Assembly (NCBI GenBank): GCA_910584915.1
Contig: CAJUDM010000015.1
Location: 1-64,000, forward strand
Direction: 5' to 3'
Length of the DNA stretch: 64,000 nucleotides
Origin: an uncultured Lachnospiraceae bacterium
GTDB taxonomy: Bacteria; Bacillota; Clostridia; Lachnospirales; Lachnospiraceae
In this document: positions 44,148 through 52,669 of the stretch, piece after piece
Numbering within the stretch: the first letter of the stretch is position 1
Layout: the number at the start of each line of letters is the position of its first letter
Position numbers and translations under genes: made by a program
The notes under the pieces: generated by a model
What the model was told of the DNA's origin: nothing
Database searches by the model: none
The model's input: only the letters and a program-made list of their open reading frames with translations

Positions 44148-44780
44148 CTACTCGTTTGCCAGCGCCACCGCTTCCTTTGTCAGTTCTCTGATCTTGTCGA
44201 ATTCGCCCGCCTCGATCATATCCTTTTTCACCATCCAGCTTCCGCCGCACGCCACGATGGGCTTGCACGCCAGATACTCTTTCAGGTTCTTCGCGCTGAT
44301 GCCGCCGGTGGGCATGAATTTCAGCCCCACATAGGGCGCGGAGAGAGCCTTGATCGTCGCGATGCCGCCGAACTGCTCCGCCGGGAAGAATTTAACTACT
44401 CTCAAACCCCTCTTTACCGCCTGCGCCACTTCTGAGGGCGTGATACAGCCGGGGAATACCGGGATCTCTTTCTCCAGACAATAATCCACGATCTCCGGAT
44501 CGAAACCGGGGCTCACGATAAACTTTGCGCCCGCCTCCACGGCGCTGTCCACCTGCTCCGTCGTGAGGACCGTGCCTGCGCCCACCAGCATGTCGGGATA
44601 GGCGTCCGTCATCGCCTTGATGCTGTCCTTCGCCGCCGCCGTCCGGAACGTCACCTCCGCGCAGGGAAGCCCGCCCTCACAGAGCGCCTTCGCCAGCGGT
44701 GCCGCATCCTTCGCATCCTCCAGTACCACCACCGGAACCACCTTAAGTTCCGCAATCTTCTCTTCCATCTGTCTGCTCAT
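44148..44780 (-). CDS. KDPG/KHG aldolase
   Basis: 210 aa, a class I aldolase splitting 2-keto-3-deoxy-6-phosphogluconate into pyruvate and glyceraldehyde 3-phosphate. AEVTFRT carries the catalytic Glu, GRVVKFFPAE-like sequence (LRVVKFFPAEQFGG) the Schiff-base Lys, and ACGGSWM the phosphate site, as in Eda. It lies between the IlvD/Edd-type dehydratase (40 bases upstream) and the kinase. A homologue of different sub-type is at 59614-60276. Confidence 0.93.
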   Translation of the reverse strand: MSRQMEEKIAELKVVPVVVLEDAKDAAPLAKALCEGGLPCAEVTFRTAAAKDSIKAMTDAYPDMLVGAGTVLTTEQVDSAVEAGAKFIVSPGFDPEIVDYCLEKEIPVFPGCITPSEVAQAVKRGLRVVKFFPAEQFGGIATIKALSAPYVGLKFMPTGGISAKNLKEYLACKPIVACGGSWMVKKDMIEAGEFDKIRELTKEAVALANE

Positions 44781-44820
44781 AACCTAACTCCTTTTCTCAT
44801 CATATTTTATGGCTTTTTGA

Positions 44821-46605
44821 TTAATCCATATAAGCCCCTTTCATCGCACTCACCGCATGCTGCGCATACAGTTTCAAAAGCCCTTTGCCGTACTTGGAAG
44901 TAAAGCCTTTCCAGTTCTTCCTTCTGTCTTCCAGCACTGCCGCCACTTCCGCCTCGGACATCTCCTGTCCTTTTATGCCGATGATCGAAAGCTTCCTCGC
45001 CTCCACATCCAGTTCGATGATATCGCCCTCTTCCACAAGCGCGATGGGGCCGCCTGCCGCCGCTTCGGGAGATACATGCCCCACAACCGGACCCCTGGAC
45101 GCGCCGGAAAACCGTCCGTCTGTGATCAGCGCCACGCTCGCCGCAAGTTCCGGATCGGAACAGATCGCCTCACCTGTGTAGAACATCTCAGGCATACCGG
45201 TCCCTCTCGGTCCCTCATAGCGGATAAAGATCGCGTCGCCGGGTTTGATCTTCTTCTTCAGCACGGCTTCGATCGCCTCTTCCTCGCTGTCGAAAGGCTT
45301 CGCGTTCAGTTTTGCCTTAAACATCACCTTCGGGCACGCCGTGTGCTTGATCACCGCACCTTCGGGCGCCAGATTGCCGCGCAGGATCGCGATGCTGCCG
45401 TCCGTCCCCAGCGCATGGTCAAAGTCTCTGATGATATCTGTGCTCTTGATCTCCTTGCCGATCACCTTGCTCTTCTCCCGGAGGATCTCATCACAATGAT
45501 CATAAAAACCGTTCCGCTTCATCTCCTCCAGATTCTCCCCGAGCGTCTTGCCCGTCACGGTCATCACATCCAGATGCAGCACATCTTTGATCTCTTCCAT
45601 CACCCTCGGCACGCCGCCCGCATAATAGAAATACTGTGCCGGCCAGTCGCCTGCCGGACGGATATTGAGCAGGTAATGAGCTCCTCTGTGCAGCCTGTCA
45701 AAGGTGTCCGCGTCGATCTCAAACCCGAACTCATGGGCGATAGCCGGGATATGCATCACCGCATTCGTGGAACCGGAAATCGCCGCATGGACCATGATCG
45801 CATTCTCAAAACTCTTCATCGTCACGATATCGCCCGCCTTTATGCCCTTCTCCACCAGTTCCATCAACTGTTTTCCCGCCCTGTAAGCCGCCTCTTTTAA
45901 CTCCGGCGCGGTCGCCGGCATCAGCGCCGTACCGGGAAGCATCAGCCCCAGTGCCTCCGCCATGATCTGCATCGTGGAAGCCGTGCCCATAAAGGAGCAG
46001 GCGCCGCAGCTCGGGCAGGCATGCTGTTTATAATATGTAAGCTGCTCTTCCGGGATCTCGCCCCGCTCATACTGAGCGCTGAACTTGCCGATCTGCTCAA
46101 GCGTCAAAAGTTCGTTTATCTTACATGCCGGATCGTTCTCCACATACTCGGGCGTCACCACTGTCGCTTCCATCACACCGCCGGTCACAACGATGGCGCT
46201 CATCTCTTTATTGCGCCCGATACTCATCAGCATAGCCGGCATAGCCTTGTCACAGCTCGCCACAAATACGCCTCCGTCAAAGGTAGTAGCCCCGATCTGC
46301 GCCTCCACCAGATTGACGATCGCATCCCTGTGCGCCAGGGAATAGTTGATGCCGTCATGCCCCTGCGCCATACCGTCGCACATATCCGTGGCAAAATAGC
46401 GCGCCGCCTTCCCACCGCCTTCATCAACGCCTCTGACAGCCTCCTCCACAAACGTATCAAGATGCCCCGAACCCGGATGGGAATTGCCGTAGGTGCTCTC
46501 CACAATGATCTGCGGCTTCCCCAGATCCTCCACCTTCCATCCCATCCCCATCCTCAGGGGATCCATCTCAGGCGCAATCTTCCTGATCTCCTGACTCTTA
46601 TACAT
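44821..46605 (-). CDS. IlvD/Edd-family sugar-acid dehydratase
   Basis: 594 aa. Iron-sulfur cluster cysteines appear in VASCDKAMPAM and HACPSCGACSFMGTASTM, with GRFSGASRGPVVGHVSPEA near the C terminus. The family dehydrates dihydroxy acids or aldonates. Neighbouring KDPG aldolase and KDG kinase, and the absence of other branched-chain genes, favour an aldonate such as gluconate or a related acid giving a 2-keto-3-deoxy acid. It seems to have its own promoter (46627-46655) downstream of the GntR gene. Confidence 0.88.
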   Translation of the reverse strand: MYKSQEIRKIAPEMDPLRMGMGWKVEDLGKPQIIVESTYGNSHPGSGHLDTFVEEAVRGVDEGGGKAARYFATDMCDGMAQGHDGINYSLAHRDAIVNLVEAQIGATTFDGGVFVASCDKAMPAMLMSIGRNKEMSAIVVTGGVMEATVVTPEYVENDPACKINELLTLEQIGKFSAQYERGEIPEEQLTYYKQHACPSCGACSFMGTASTMQIMAEALGLMLPGTALMPATAPELKEAAYRAGKQLMELVEKGIKAGDIVTMKSFENAIMVHAAISGSTNAVMHIPAIAHEFGFEIDADTFDRLHRGAHYLLNIRPAGDWPAQYFYYAGGVPRVMEEIKDVLHLDVMTVTGKTLGENLEEMKRNGFYDHCDEILREKSKVIGKEIKSTDIIRDFDHALGTDGSIAILRGNLAPEGAVIKHTACPKVMFKAKLNAKPFDSEEEAIEAVLKKKIKPGDAIFIRYEGPRGTGMPEMFYTGEAICSDPELAASVALITDGRFSGASRGPVVGHVSPEAAAGGPIALVEEGDIIELDVEARKLSIIGIKGQEMSEAEVAAVLEDRRKNWKGFTSKYGKGLLKLYAQHAVSAMKGAYMD

Positions 46606-46626
46606 AATCTACCTCCTGCCAATACC

Positions 46627-46655
46627 TTATTATATTTTTCCTTTTTTACAAACAA
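46627..46655 (-). promoter_or_regulatory. Probable promoter of the dehydratase-aldolase-kinase operon
   Basis: On the minus strand TTGTTT, 17 bases, TAATAA, giving a very short leader before GGAGG. TATAAT is also readable two bases upstream with a 15-base spacer, so the exact hexamer is uncertain. Confidence 0.5.
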
Positions 46656-46703
46656 TAACCCTGTATGATGTTACCATTCCGTCCCGGCGTCCTGCGTTCA
46701 TCC

Positions 46704-47420
46704 CTAAACATCATACATAACCCCTCTCCGGATCGCCTCTCTCCTGAGTTCCTGACTGTTGTACGTCAGATGCATCAGCATCATATCCTTCGCCCACTGC
46801 GGATCCCGGGCTTCCAGCGCTTCCAGGATATCGCGGTGCTTTGCCACGGACTCCGGCGTCGCCTCCCTGTGGGTGTACTTGATAAACAGTTCCACCCCCT
46901 GGCGCAGCACCGGTATCAGCTTCGGCATCACCAGATTACCGCAGCTCTCCGCCAGCCAGACATGAAACTCCACATCCACAACCGCCCTCTCCATCCTCTG
47001 TGCGGAAAGACGCTCCATCTCATCACACATCTCCCGCAGCCTGTCGAGTTGTTCCTCCGTCATACATTTTGCAGCCATGTAAGCGATCTCCGGCTCCAGC
47101 AGCATCCGAATTTCATGCAGATCCCAGGTCAGTTTAAACTGATCCTGAATCAGTTCCAGTCCCAGCGGATCACCCGCGAGCGGCGCCTTTCCGTCTGACA
47201 CATAAGTGCCGGAGCCCTGGCGCACCTCAATTACATTTCTCGCCACCAGAATTTTGATGGCGCCGCGTATTGTACCCCGGCTTACACCCATGCGCTTTGC
47301 CATCTCCATCTCCGTCCCCAGGCGATCCCCGGGACGCAGATGGTTTTCCTTGATGTACTCCATCAGTTCTTCCAGAATCTGTTCAGTTAATGTGGCTGCT
47401 CCGTTTAAGTCCTTCTTCAT
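46704..47420 (-). CDS. GntR/FadR-family transcriptional regulator
   Basis: 238 aa. The winged helix has LRPGDRLGTEMEMAKRMGVSRGTIRGAIKIL. The FadR-type C-terminal domain (FCD) supplies metal-binding His residues in EIRMLLEPE..., DVEFHVWLAESCGN and KHRDILEALEARD. Such regulators usually sense a sugar acid or keto-deoxy acid. It begins 13 bases after the PLP-enzyme gene. Two sites fitting TNGTNNNACNA in the dgoD/symporter divergent region are good operator candidates. Confidence 0.9.
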   Translation of the reverse strand: MKKDLNGAATLTEQILEELMEYIKENHLRPGDRLGTEMEMAKRMGVSRGTIRGAIKILVARNVIEVRQGSGTYVSDGKAPLAGDPLGLELIQDQFKLTWDLHEIRMLLEPEIAYMAAKCMTEEQLDRLREMCDEMERLSAQRMERAVVDVEFHVWLAESCGNLVMPKLIPVLRQGVELFIKYTHREATPESVAKHRDILEALEARDPQWAKDMMLMHLTYNSQELRREAIRRGVMYDV

Positions 47421-47433
47421 ACTGCTTCACTCA

Positions 47434-48549
47434 CTAGATCGTAATCTTTCTGTTTCTCGCCGTCACCTGCCACCAGCCGGCAAGTTTCCCCTTCGATACC
47501 ACAGGCACCTCCGGGTACAGCGCACTGGTCGGGCAAACATGGACCGGGATCGCGAACAGCACATCTCCCACCTGCGGAATATTCCCCACATGTTCCTTTG
47601 GCACTTCCACTACCCAGTGCTCCTCGTTCTGCAATACGGTCCTCGCATACTCCATCCCCGCGATGACCGCCCTCTCCGGGGAGGGATCTGTAGCCACCGC
47701 TTTCGTCCCCATATCCAGCGTAAAGGTGTTGTTGCCCTGAACGCTGACCACTCTGGTCAACACCGCCGCCCCGGGCACGAAATCAAGGTCAGGGTACGCC
47801 TCCCTGTAGCCCGCATCCTGGATGATACAGGTCCCCGGGCTCACATATTCCTCATTCAATTTCAGATGGCAGGGGAAAGAAGGCGTCCCGCCCATGATCA
47901 AAATACCGCAGTCGAGCCCCGATGCCAGAATATTCTCCTTGATCTTCGCGATCTCAAGGTCCACCGCCGTCACCTCGCGGTTTCGGACTTCATAATCGGT
48001 CTCATGCCGGTGCCCGTCGTAGCAGTGCAGCCCGCGCATCACGATCCCGGGAACGGACGCCCAACTTTTGTAAAACTCCTCCACTTTGTCCATCGCTACC
48101 CCGGTCCTGTGCTGCCCGGTGTCCACATCCATCAGAAGGTTCACCGGACGCTTTTTGCCGAGAGCCGCCCTGCCGATCAGCTCCACCTGCTCCGTGCAGT
48201 CGGAGATCGCGAAAAACTCCGTATTCGGATAAGCCCCCGTCAGATGAAGGAAACGCTCAATATTCGGTCCCACAAGAGGGTACGCAAGCGTCACCTTCTT
48301 TGCGCCGGCATCCCCGCACATCTCCGCCTCCGCGATGGTGGCGCACTTGAATTTATCGATCCCCTGCGCCATCATCATTTTCACCACTTCTATCATTTTA
48401 TGGGTCTTCACATGGGGCCAGAGGCGCTCTGTGCCGCCCGCCAGCCCGATCATCTTTTTGACATTATCCGCAATAATATCCTTATAATATACAAGCTGGG
48501 GGGATATCACGCTCTCCTGCCCCTCAAAAGTATACCTATGATCATTCAT
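47434..48549 (-). CDS. D-threonine aldolase/D-serine dehydratase-fold PLP enzyme, candidate D-glucosaminate deaminase
   Basis: 371 aa from MNDHRYTF; the start overlaps the RidA stop by eight bases. The N-terminal alanine-racemase barrel has VKTHK (PLP Lys, about residue 49), LLMDVDTGQHRTG and GGTPSFP (phosphate loop). The C-terminal part has the metal-binding PVHVCPT. Known members dehydrate or cleave D-beta-hydroxy amino acids. With a D-aminoacylase, RidA and KDG enzymes alongside, I infer action on a 2-amino-2-deoxy aldonate, giving KDG and ammonia. D-threonine or D-serine is the alternative substrate. Confidence 0.82.
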   Translation of the reverse strand: MNDHRYTFEGQESVISPQLVYYKDIIADNVKKMIGLAGGTERLWPHVKTHKMIEVVKMMMAQGIDKFKCATIAEAEMCGDAGAKKVTLAYPLVGPNIERFLHLTGAYPNTEFFAISDCTEQVELIGRAALGKKRPVNLLMDVDTGQHRTGVAMDKVEEFYKSWASVPGIVMRGLHCYDGHRHETDYEVRNREVTAVDLEIAKIKENILASGLDCGILIMGGTPSFPCHLKLNEEYVSPGTCIIQDAGYREAYPDLDFVPGAAVLTRVVSVQGNNTFTLDMGTKAVATDPSPERAVIAGMEYARTVLQNEEHWVVEVPKEHVGNIPQVGDVLFAIPVHVCPTSALYPEVPVVSKGKLAGWWQVTARNRKITI

Positions 48550-49003
48550 ATTCCACCAACACCTCGATCTCCACTGCAATACCGCCCGGCGTCGCGTTCG
48601 TGCCGATAGCCGTCCGCGCGGGAAGTCCCTTCTCCTCTCCAAACAGGTCCAGAATAAGCTGGGAACCGCCGTTGATCACCTGAGGCTGCTGCACAAAGTC
48701 ATCCGCGCTGTGCACAAAGCCGAGCACTTTCACAAAACGTTTGATCTTATTCAGATCCCCCAGTTTTGCATCCAGGTTAGCAAGCAGATTCAGCACACAG
48801 TTGTACGCCGCCTTCTGTCCCTCCTCCAGCGTCAGATCCTTTCCGACCTTGCCGATCACATTTTCACTGCCGATCGCCGGGCCGCAACCGCTGCAGTAGA
48901 GCAGCTTGTCGCCGAACTCCATGACCGGCGTATAGATTCCGCCCTTTGCCGGAGGCTCCGGCAGTGTAATTCCCATCTCCTTCATTTTAGCGTATACATC
49001 CAT
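48542..49003 (-). CDS. RidA family enamine/imine deaminase
   Basis: 153 aa. LYCSGCGPAIGSENVIGKVG, NCVLNLLANLDAKLGDL and LPARTAIGTNATPGGIAVEIEVL match RidA. These proteins hydrolyse reactive enamine/imine products of PLP dehydratases. It overlaps the PLP-enzyme gene by eight bases, so translation is coupled and the two likely act in sequence. The usual RidA Arg is present in LPART. AGGAGG precedes the start. Confidence 0.9.
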   Translation of the reverse strand: MDVYAKMKEMGITLPEPPAKGGIYTPVMEFGDKLLYCSGCGPAIGSENVIGKVGKDLTLEEGQKAAYNCVLNLLANLDAKLGDLNKIKRFVKVLGFVHSADDFVQQPQVINGGSQLILDLFGEEKGLPARTAIGTNATPGGIAVEIEVLVEYE

Positions 49004-49054
49004 TGTTTTAGTCCTCCTGTCGCTATTTTTTTATATAATTTAATAATTATTATC

Positions 49055-49424
49055 GGGAACCTTCTCAATCAAGAGAAGCTTTGCTTCTCACTACAGGGCG
49101 ATTTGCTCTGCAAGTAGCACTGGTTCCATTATGCAAATCGAGAAGCAACGAATAGCTTCGCCTTGCGGCTCCAACGGGAACCTTCTCAATTAAGAGAAGC
49201 TTTGCTTCTCGCTACAGGGCGATTTGCTCTGCAAATTGCACTGGTTCCATTATGCAAATCGAGAAGTAGCGAATAGCTTCGCCTGACGGCTCCAACGGGA
49301 ACCTTCTCAATTTGCTTTCGCAAATCGAGAAGTAGCGAATAGCTTCGCCTTGCGGCTCCAACGGGAACCTTCTCAATTTGCTTTCGCAAATCGAGAAGTA
49401 GCGAATAGCTTCGCCTGACGGCTC
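49055..49424 (-). repeat. Family-C tandem hairpin repeats (two long and two short units)
   Basis: Units begin with GGGAACCTTCTC at 49055, 49176, 49297 and 49363: two of 121 bases, one of 66, and a last of about 62 ending near 49424. The short units lack an inner ~55 bases. On the minus strand each short unit folds as AATAGCT..AGCTATT followed by CTTCTC-ATTTGC-GAAA-GCAAAT-GAGAAG, with a GNRA-type GAAA loop. They follow the dehydrogenase stop at 49441. Confidence 0.8.
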
Positions 49425-49440
49425 AGCTATTCTTTATTCT

Positions 49441-50577
49441 TTATTCGCACAGCCATTTCATGGCTTTGCGCAGGCGCTCCGCCTCCTCCGGGCAGTCCTT
49501 CACGAAGGGGCTGTGATAGAGATCCTGATAGAGCTTCTCCACATTCTCCTGCGTCGGTTCGATACCGATATCCTGCAGCGTCAGCGGCATGTTGAACGTC
49601 TTCATCATCTCCCTGAGCGCCGGGATCTGATCCTCCTGTCCGTTGAAGGAAAGCTGCATACACTGTCCCACAGCCACGATCTCACCGTGGATAAAGTCCT
49701 TCGCCTCCTTTGTGAAGTGCGTGCGGATCAATTCATAGCACTCATGTCCGAGCGCCGTCTGTCCGAATCCCTTGCTGCAGCCGCTGATGATGCCCGCCAC
49801 CGCGATATTCAGATAGGCGATATCCTCCACCGCCTTGGTCAGCTTCTTTTCCGCCACATCCTGCACCGCCTGCATACCCCGGTTTCTGTAAGTCTCCATC
49901 GTATACTTCGCCAGTGTAAACGCCGTCACAAGCCCCACATCAAACTCCTCGATATCGATATGGTCATGTCCGTTCTGCATCTCCACCATCTTTGACATCC
50001 CGTCCAGGATGCCGCTTGCCACATACCGCGCAGGCTCCTCCGCGATCACATCCATATCCACAAGGATCGCGTCCATCTCAAAATTATGGCGCAGGCTCCC
50101 GAGCGAAGCGCCCTCCTCCGTATACATCACGGACAGCGGCGCAAAAGCCGCACAGGTCGCAATGCTGGTAGGCACCTGCACCACCGGCATATGTCCCCTC
50201 GGCAGGGCGAGCTGCACGCCGCCGTAATAAGCCGCCGCCTTGGACTGATCCATGATCCTTCCGCCGCCCACGCCCATGATCACATCGCAGCCTGTCTCAA
50301 TCGCCTTCGCCGCATGTTCCTTCGCCTTCTCGTAGGTATTCTGCCCCGGATAGATGGACAGCTCGTACGCCATACCGGCATCTTTCAGAGCCTTCTCGAT
50401 CCGCCCCTGTGTCGCCTCCCACGCCCGCGGTCCTGCGATAATAAAAGGCTTCTTCCCGAGCCTGCCGACTTCCTCGGCGACCGTCTCTAACGCTTCCCTC
50501 TGCTGAATATACCGTCCCGCACCAAACTTATAGGCATTATCCAGCTTAATCTCATCCAACGTCCTTGCCTCAGCCAT
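49441..50577 (-). CDS. Iron-containing alcohol dehydrogenase family, GldA-like
   Basis: 378 aa. The N-terminal nucleotide domain has VIMGVGGGRIMDQSKAAA (NAD-binding GGG). Metal-site residues appear in GILDGMSKMVEMQ, the GHECYELIRTHF His and HGEIVAVGQ His, as in glycerol dehydrogenase. The substrate is not evident. In this cluster it may oxidise or reduce a polyol or aldose feeding the sugar-acid route. GGGAGAAAA precedes the start. The upstream spacer contains the family-A element copy 2. Confidence 0.85.
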   Translation of the reverse strand: MAEARTLDEIKLDNAYKFGAGRYIQQREALETVAEEVGRLGKKPFIIAGPRAWEATQGRIEKALKDAGMAYELSIYPGQNTYEKAKEHAAKAIETGCDVIMGVGGGRIMDQSKAAAYYGGVQLALPRGHMPVVQVPTSIATCAAFAPLSVMYTEEGASLGSLRHNFEMDAILVDMDVIAEEPARYVASGILDGMSKMVEMQNGHDHIDIEEFDVGLVTAFTLAKYTMETYRNRGMQAVQDVAEKKLTKAVEDIAYLNIAVAGIISGCSKGFGQTALGHECYELIRTHFTKEAKDFIHGEIVAVGQCMQLSFNGQEDQIPALREMMKTFNMPLTLQDIGIEPTQENVEKLYQDLYHSPFVKDCPEEAERLRKAMKWLCE

Positions 50578-50637
50578 GAATTTTCTCCCTTTTTTGTTTT
50601 AAATTTTGTGACAATGATCTGCTCATCAATTTTTGCC

Positions 50638-50818
50638 GATACCAGCCCGGAGGTTCATATCCCTGGCGCAACCCTGCTAAACGCCGGCACAATTAGCTAA
50701 TGCGAAATTTAAAAAGCTAAATTTCACATGGTATTACACGAGCTTAGTGTCCGCTGCGTTTAGCCCGGAGTGAAAACGTGTTGCAGAAGGGATATGAACC
50801 TCCGGGCGTCCGACACCA
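50638..50818. repeat. Long-palindrome structured element, copy 2 (family A)
   Basis: Arms 50638-50672 and 50780-50817 pair around GGAGGTTCATATCCCT. The central hairpin is 50700-50729. It shares with copy 1 (18040-18287) the motifs CTTAGTGTCCGCT (50743-50755), ATGCGAAATTT and GGCGTCCGACACCA, whereas the outer stem sequence is entirely different but still paired. It ends at the deacylase stop codon. Confidence 0.78.
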
Positions 50819-52426
50819 CTACTCCGCGGTCAGCAGCACCCCATTGTGAGCCTCCCCAACCCACTGATCCTTCTCGATCGTCAGCTTTCCGTTGAGGAAC
50901 AGGTAATCCAGCCCGTCCGCCATCTGCGCCGGGTCCTGGAAGGTGGCATGGTCGGTAAATTTCTGCGGGTCGAACACCAGGATATCCGCAAAATTCCCCT
51001 CCTTCAGCACGCCTCTCCCCGCCAGCTTCATCCGCTCCGCAGGCAGCCCTGTCATCTTATGAATGGCTTCCTCCAGCGTATAGAGATGCCTCTCCCCCAC
51101 ATACTCTCTGATCACCTTCGGGAAGGCGCCGTACATCCGCGGATGAGGCGTATCCGTCGCCGCATAGATCGCGTCGGAGATGATATTAGAATAAGGAAGC
51201 TTCGCCACCGTGTCGATATCCTCCTGACACATACTCATATTGATGATCGCCGTCTTGCCGTTCTCCTCGTGCATCAGCTCCGCCGCCAGCGCCTCCGGAT
51301 CGGGATAGCCGAACTGCTTCGCCGCATCCGTCACCGTCATCCCCAGCATGGGCTTAAACTTCTCCTTTGTCACACCACTGATTATAATACGTTCCCAACC
51401 CAAAGTCACGCAGAAATTATCCCAGTCATCGTAGGGCTTCCTGCTGCTTACCCGGAACTCCTCCACGCCCTCCGGCGTTCCCAGACGCTCCAGTGCCTTC
51501 GTCATATCGCCCGCCACAAACACCGGCGGCAGCATGGTCGTCAGCGCTGTGCTTCCGCCCTCGTAAGGGTAAAAGTCGCAGGTCACATCCTGCCCATCCG
51601 CCCTCGCCTGCTCGATCAGCGCGATGGCCTCATGGATCTGTTTTTTCCAGTTGTTTACGCCGCAGCTCTTAAAGTGGCTGATCTCCAGCGCGCAGCCCGC
51701 CTTCCTCGCGATCTCGATCACTTCCCGCACGCTCTCCACCATGCTGTCGCCCTCTCCTCTGATATGGGTGGTGATCACGCGGCCGTACCTTCCCACCGGC
51801 TCCAGAATATAGGCAAATTCATCGGTGCTCGAGTAACACTCCGGCAGATACATGATTCCTAACGATACACCCACCGCGCCCCGCTTCATGGCATCCTCGA
51901 TCAGCGCCCTCGCCGCATCCAGTTCCTCCTTCGTGTAGGGCGTATCCGCGAACGCCTTCACCGTGATCTTTACAGCGCCCGTGCCGATCATCGTCGCGAA
52001 ATTGACCGCCAGCGGCGTCTTTTTAAGCGCCTCCAGGTACCCCTCATAGGTTCTCGGCAGCCCCAGCTCCATAGGCCCCAGCACCGCCTCGTCAAAATCG
52101 TACATCTCTCTCGCCCCGGCGTCCGTCTCCGGGCAGGGCGTCAGGCTGATCCCGCAGTTTCCCACCACCGTCGTCGTGATGCCCTGCGCCAGCTCCCGCT
52201 TTCCGAAAAGCGGATCATTCAAAGGCTTCGCGTCACAATGCCTGTGGATATCCACAAACCCGGGACAGACCACTCTTCCCTCGGCATCTATGACCCTGTC
52301 GGCTTCCGCCACGCCCAGATCGCCTATCTTCTCAATTCTGTCATCCTTTATCAGCACATCCCCGGAAACGCCCGGATCGCCCGTGCCGTCATAGATCACT
52401 CCATTTTTTATCAATACTGTGCTCAT
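50819..52426 (-). CDS. N-acyl-D-amino-acid deacylase (amidohydrolase)
   Basis: 535 aa. The amidohydrolase barrel has GFVDIHRHCD (metal His-x-His), VVGNCGISL, the metal Cys region, LEISHFKSCG, TTHIRGEGD and CDFYPYEGG, typical of D-aminoacylases. Members release the acyl group from N-acyl-D-amino acids in the cytoplasm. Since D-glucosaminate is a D-configured 2-amino acid, N-acetyl-D-glucosaminate is a plausible substrate here. GAGGGAACGG precedes the start. It lies between the symporter and the dehydrogenase. Confidence 0.9.
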   Translation of the reverse strand: MSTVLIKNGVIYDGTGDPGVSGDVLIKDDRIEKIGDLGVAEADRVIDAEGRVVCPGFVDIHRHCDAKPLNDPLFGKRELAQGITTTVVGNCGISLTPCPETDAGAREMYDFDEAVLGPMELGLPRTYEGYLEALKKTPLAVNFATMIGTGAVKITVKAFADTPYTKEELDAARALIEDAMKRGAVGVSLGIMYLPECYSSTDEFAYILEPVGRYGRVITTHIRGEGDSMVESVREVIEIARKAGCALEISHFKSCGVNNWKKQIHEAIALIEQARADGQDVTCDFYPYEGGSTALTTMLPPVFVAGDMTKALERLGTPEGVEEFRVSSRKPYDDWDNFCVTLGWERIIISGVTKEKFKPMLGMTVTDAAKQFGYPDPEALAAELMHEENGKTAIINMSMCQEDIDTVAKLPYSNIISDAIYAATDTPHPRMYGAFPKVIREYVGERHLYTLEEAIHKMTGLPAERMKLAGRGVLKEGNFADILVFDPQKFTDHATFQDPAQMADGLDYLFLNGKLTIEKDQWVGEAHNGVLLTAE

Positions 52427-52588
52427 AACCGTTCCCTCATATTCTTTTTTTTTACTTTTTCGCTCTGCCGCATACAGGAAGCCTCCCAGGCATCTTTGCA
52501 GTTCTCCGGCATTCCGGCTGCTCTGTCAGGTACACTATCTGTTACCGTCTTCCCCCTTCCGGCCTCCTGTCATGTTAACAAAACAGGA

Positions 52589-52605
52589 GTGGAGAAAGCC
52601 TCCAC
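52589..52605 (-). terminator. Possible terminator after the symporter gene
   Basis: GTGGAG/CTCCAC hairpin followed on the minus strand by a T-rich stretch (CCTGTTTTGTT). Read-through to the deacylase is likely. Confidence 0.4.
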
Positions 52606-52669
52606 CCCCGTATAAATGGTAAATTTATTCAATTATTCACTTTCTGTCTCTCGTATGGCCGTAACTTTC

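Noticed and set aside
44857..45900. 347-codon plus-strand frame over the IlvD/Edd gene
   Set aside because: Antisense of a clear dehydratase, with no ribosome site.
49055..49424. CRISPR-like array
   Set aside because: Repeats are 62-121 bases, contiguous without unique spacers, and internally palindromic; no cas genes.
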